Assembly: GCA_026985685.1 (NCBI GenBank)
Contig: JALSQA010000415.1
Coordinates: 1-7,353 of the forward strand
Origin: Campylobacterales bacterium
GTDB lineage: Bacteria > Campylobacterota > Campylobacteria > Campylobacterales > QNZT01
DNA length: 7,353 bases
Reading direction: 5' to 3'
The notes under the pieces were generated by a model. It was given only the letters and a program-made list of their open reading frames with translations. It was not told where the DNA came from and made no database searches. Position numbers and translations under genes: made by a program. Every line of letters starts with the position of its first letter. Position 1 is the first letter of the stretch. Below are positions 6,110-7,353 of this stretch, piece by piece.

Positions 6110-7353
6110 ATGTTAAATCTGCTCAAAATCCGTGGTGCTTTGCCTTATATAGTGGTCATATTTATAAATGCTATTGTAGATTTGGGTGATAAGATTATTT
6201 TACAAAATACTATATTTAAAATTTACAATGGTTCTGAACAAATTGTTTTAACTGCTTTTGTCAATGCTTTGATTCTTTTGCCTTTTGTGATGCTTTTTAC
6301 TCCTGCTGGTTATTTGAGTGATCGTTATAGTAAATCAAAGATACTTCATTATGCTTCTCGTCTATCATTGGTTATTGTATTTTTTATAGTGATGGCTTAC
6401 TATTTTGGTATGTTTAAAACTTCACTGTTTTTGACTTTTTTACTTGCGGCTCAAAGTGCTGTTTTTTCACCTGCAAAGTATGGATTGATCAAAGAGATGT
6501 TTGGTAAGGATCATCTTACAGAGGGAAATGGAATCGTACAGGCAGTGACTATTATCGCTATCTTGGCAAGTTCTCTTATATTTTCCTTGCTTTTTGAAGC
6601 AAATATAACACACACAGAAACAATACCATCCCAAATCCTCTCTCACGTTTGGGCTATTGCACTGATACTATTTTTCCTTGCCATTTTGCAAGTATGGCTT
6701 ACTACAAAAATCCCTGACTTTGTAAACGGTGATGAGAATTTACGTTTTGATAAAGATAAATATCTTAAATTTGGATACTTAAAAGAGAACTTTTCCATAG
6801 CCATGTCAAATCGTGTTATCATTGAGAGTATCATAGGTTTAGGTATCTTTTTTGGAGTAGCACAAGTAGTTTTGGCTATTTTTGGTGTGCATCTAAAAGA
6901 TGTAAGTGGTGAAAACAATACAGTCATCGCTCAGGGAATCATGGCTTTGGCAGGTCTTGGTATCGCCATAGGGTCTGTCTTAACCGCTAAACTTTCACAA
7001 AGATATATCGAAACAGGTCTTATTCCAATAGGTGCTATTGGAATTGGAGCTATCATATACGCTATCACCAAAACAGCTAATCTTTATCTTTTGGGTGTTG
7101 AATTTTTGCTTTTTGGTATCTTTGGTGGTTTTTTGATCGTTATCTTAAATGCACTCATCCAGTATAGAGCAAAAGAGCACCAGCTAGGTCGTGTGATGGC
7201 GACAAGTAACTTTGTGCAAAATTGGTTTATGTTAATCTTTTTGGGTATAACCATGTATAGTGCTTTACATGATGTGGGTACACAGAAACTTTTTCATCTT
7301 CTTATAGGGGTTATTGCTATTGGTGCGATATATGCCTTGATCACTTTACCGCA
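6110..7353 (+). CDS. LplT-type MFS transporter domain, probably the N-terminal part of a fused Aas lysophospholipid acyltransferase (3' end off the window)
   Basis: An open frame of 414 codons runs from the ATG at 6110 to the right edge without a stop. AAGGA at 6099-6103, six bases before the ATG, supports the start. The protein starts MLNLLKIRGALPY and has about twelve hydrophobic helices (roughly 11-31, 45-66, 80-99, 103-120, 143-163, 179-199, 236-260, 272-293, 304-321, 325-350, 365-385, 393-412), with hydrophilic loops near 165-178 and 200-228. Family signs are the MFS motif AGYLSDRYSK (G67, D71, R72) between helices 2 and 3, the segment FSPAKYGLIKEM (119-130), which matches the SPAKYG element of LplT/Aas proteins, and the D24/D27/K28 cluster in helix 1. 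LplT flips lysophospholipids into the cell for re-acylation. In many Campylobacterota this domain is fused to an acyltransferase and an acyl-ACP synthetase in a protein of nearly 1,200 residues. The open frame already equals a whole LplT in length and has not stopped, which fits a fusion, but those domains are not visible here. A stand-alone LplT ending just past the edge is the alternative. Confidence 0.85.
   Translation, partial: MLNLLKIRGALPYIVVIFINAIVDLGDKIILQNTIFKIYNGSEQIVLTAFVNALILLPFVMLFTPAGYLSDRYSKSKILHYASRLSLVIVFFIVMAYYFGMFKTSLFLTFLLAAQSAVFSPAKYGLIKEMFGKDHLTEGNGIVQAVTIIAILASSLIFSLLFEANITHTETIPSQILSHVWAIALILFFLAILQVWLTTKIPDFVNGDENLRFDKDKYLKFGYLKENFSIAMSNRVIIESIIGLGIFFGVAQVVLAIFGVHLKDVSGENNTVIAQGIMALAGLGIAIGSVLTAKLSQRYIETGLIPIGAIGIGAIIYAITKTANLYLLGVEFLLFGIFGGFLIVILNALIQYRAKEHQLGRVMATSNFVQNWFMLIFLGITMYSALHDVGTQKLFHLLIGVIAIGAIYALITLP

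Noticed and set aside
6643..6927. Minus-strand open frame of 94 codons
   Set aside because: It is opposite the transporter gene, which has a clear family identity on the plus strand.
1..7353. A novel defence, mobile or multi-gene accessory system
   Set aside because: No transposase, integrase, toxin-antitoxin pair, repeat array or nuclease/helicase cluster is present; most genes are ordinary housekeeping families.

Overview
The window is AT-rich, densely coded bacterial DNA. Its gene content and protein style (polA, an oligopeptidase A-type M3 peptidase, an LplT-type transporter of the kind fused into Aas) suggest a member of the Campylobacterota (Epsilonproteobacteria), possibly a free-living relative of Sulfurimonas, Sulfurovum or Arcobacter. 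This rests on recognising protein families by eye. There is no rRNA, tRNA, CRISPR array, transposase or other sign of a mobile element.

Layout. (1) 1-1847, + strand: the C-terminal two thirds of DNA polymerase I, with an intact proofreading exonuclease domain and polymerase domain. The 5' nuclease part lies off the left edge. (2) 1847-2110, + strand: a small acidic protein of unknown function whose ATG overlaps the polA stop codon by one base. (3) 2107-4080, - strand: a complete oligopeptidase A-like zinc metallopeptidase, convergent with the small gene and sharing its stop codon region. (4) 4081-4212: a 132-bp divergent promoter region. (5) 4213-5877, + strand: a 554-residue secreted lipoprotein of unknown function with probable Ig-like beta-sandwich domains. 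(6) 5878-6109: an intergenic region with a strong 15-bp hairpin terminator, a second terminator-like structure, and probably the promoter of the next gene. (7) 6110 to the right edge, + strand: an open, incomplete gene for a 12-helix LplT-type MFS transporter, probably the N-terminal part of a fused lysophospholipid transporter/acyltransferase/acyl-ACP synthetase (Aas).

The genes do not form an obvious single pathway. polA and the small gene look like one transcription unit. The peptidase (cytoplasmic peptide turnover), the lipoprotein (envelope) and the transporter (inner-membrane phospholipid repair) each appear to have their own signals. I found no convincing new multi-gene system. The least explained items are the modular lipoprotein, the small protein coupled to polA, and the double hairpin at 5891-5987.
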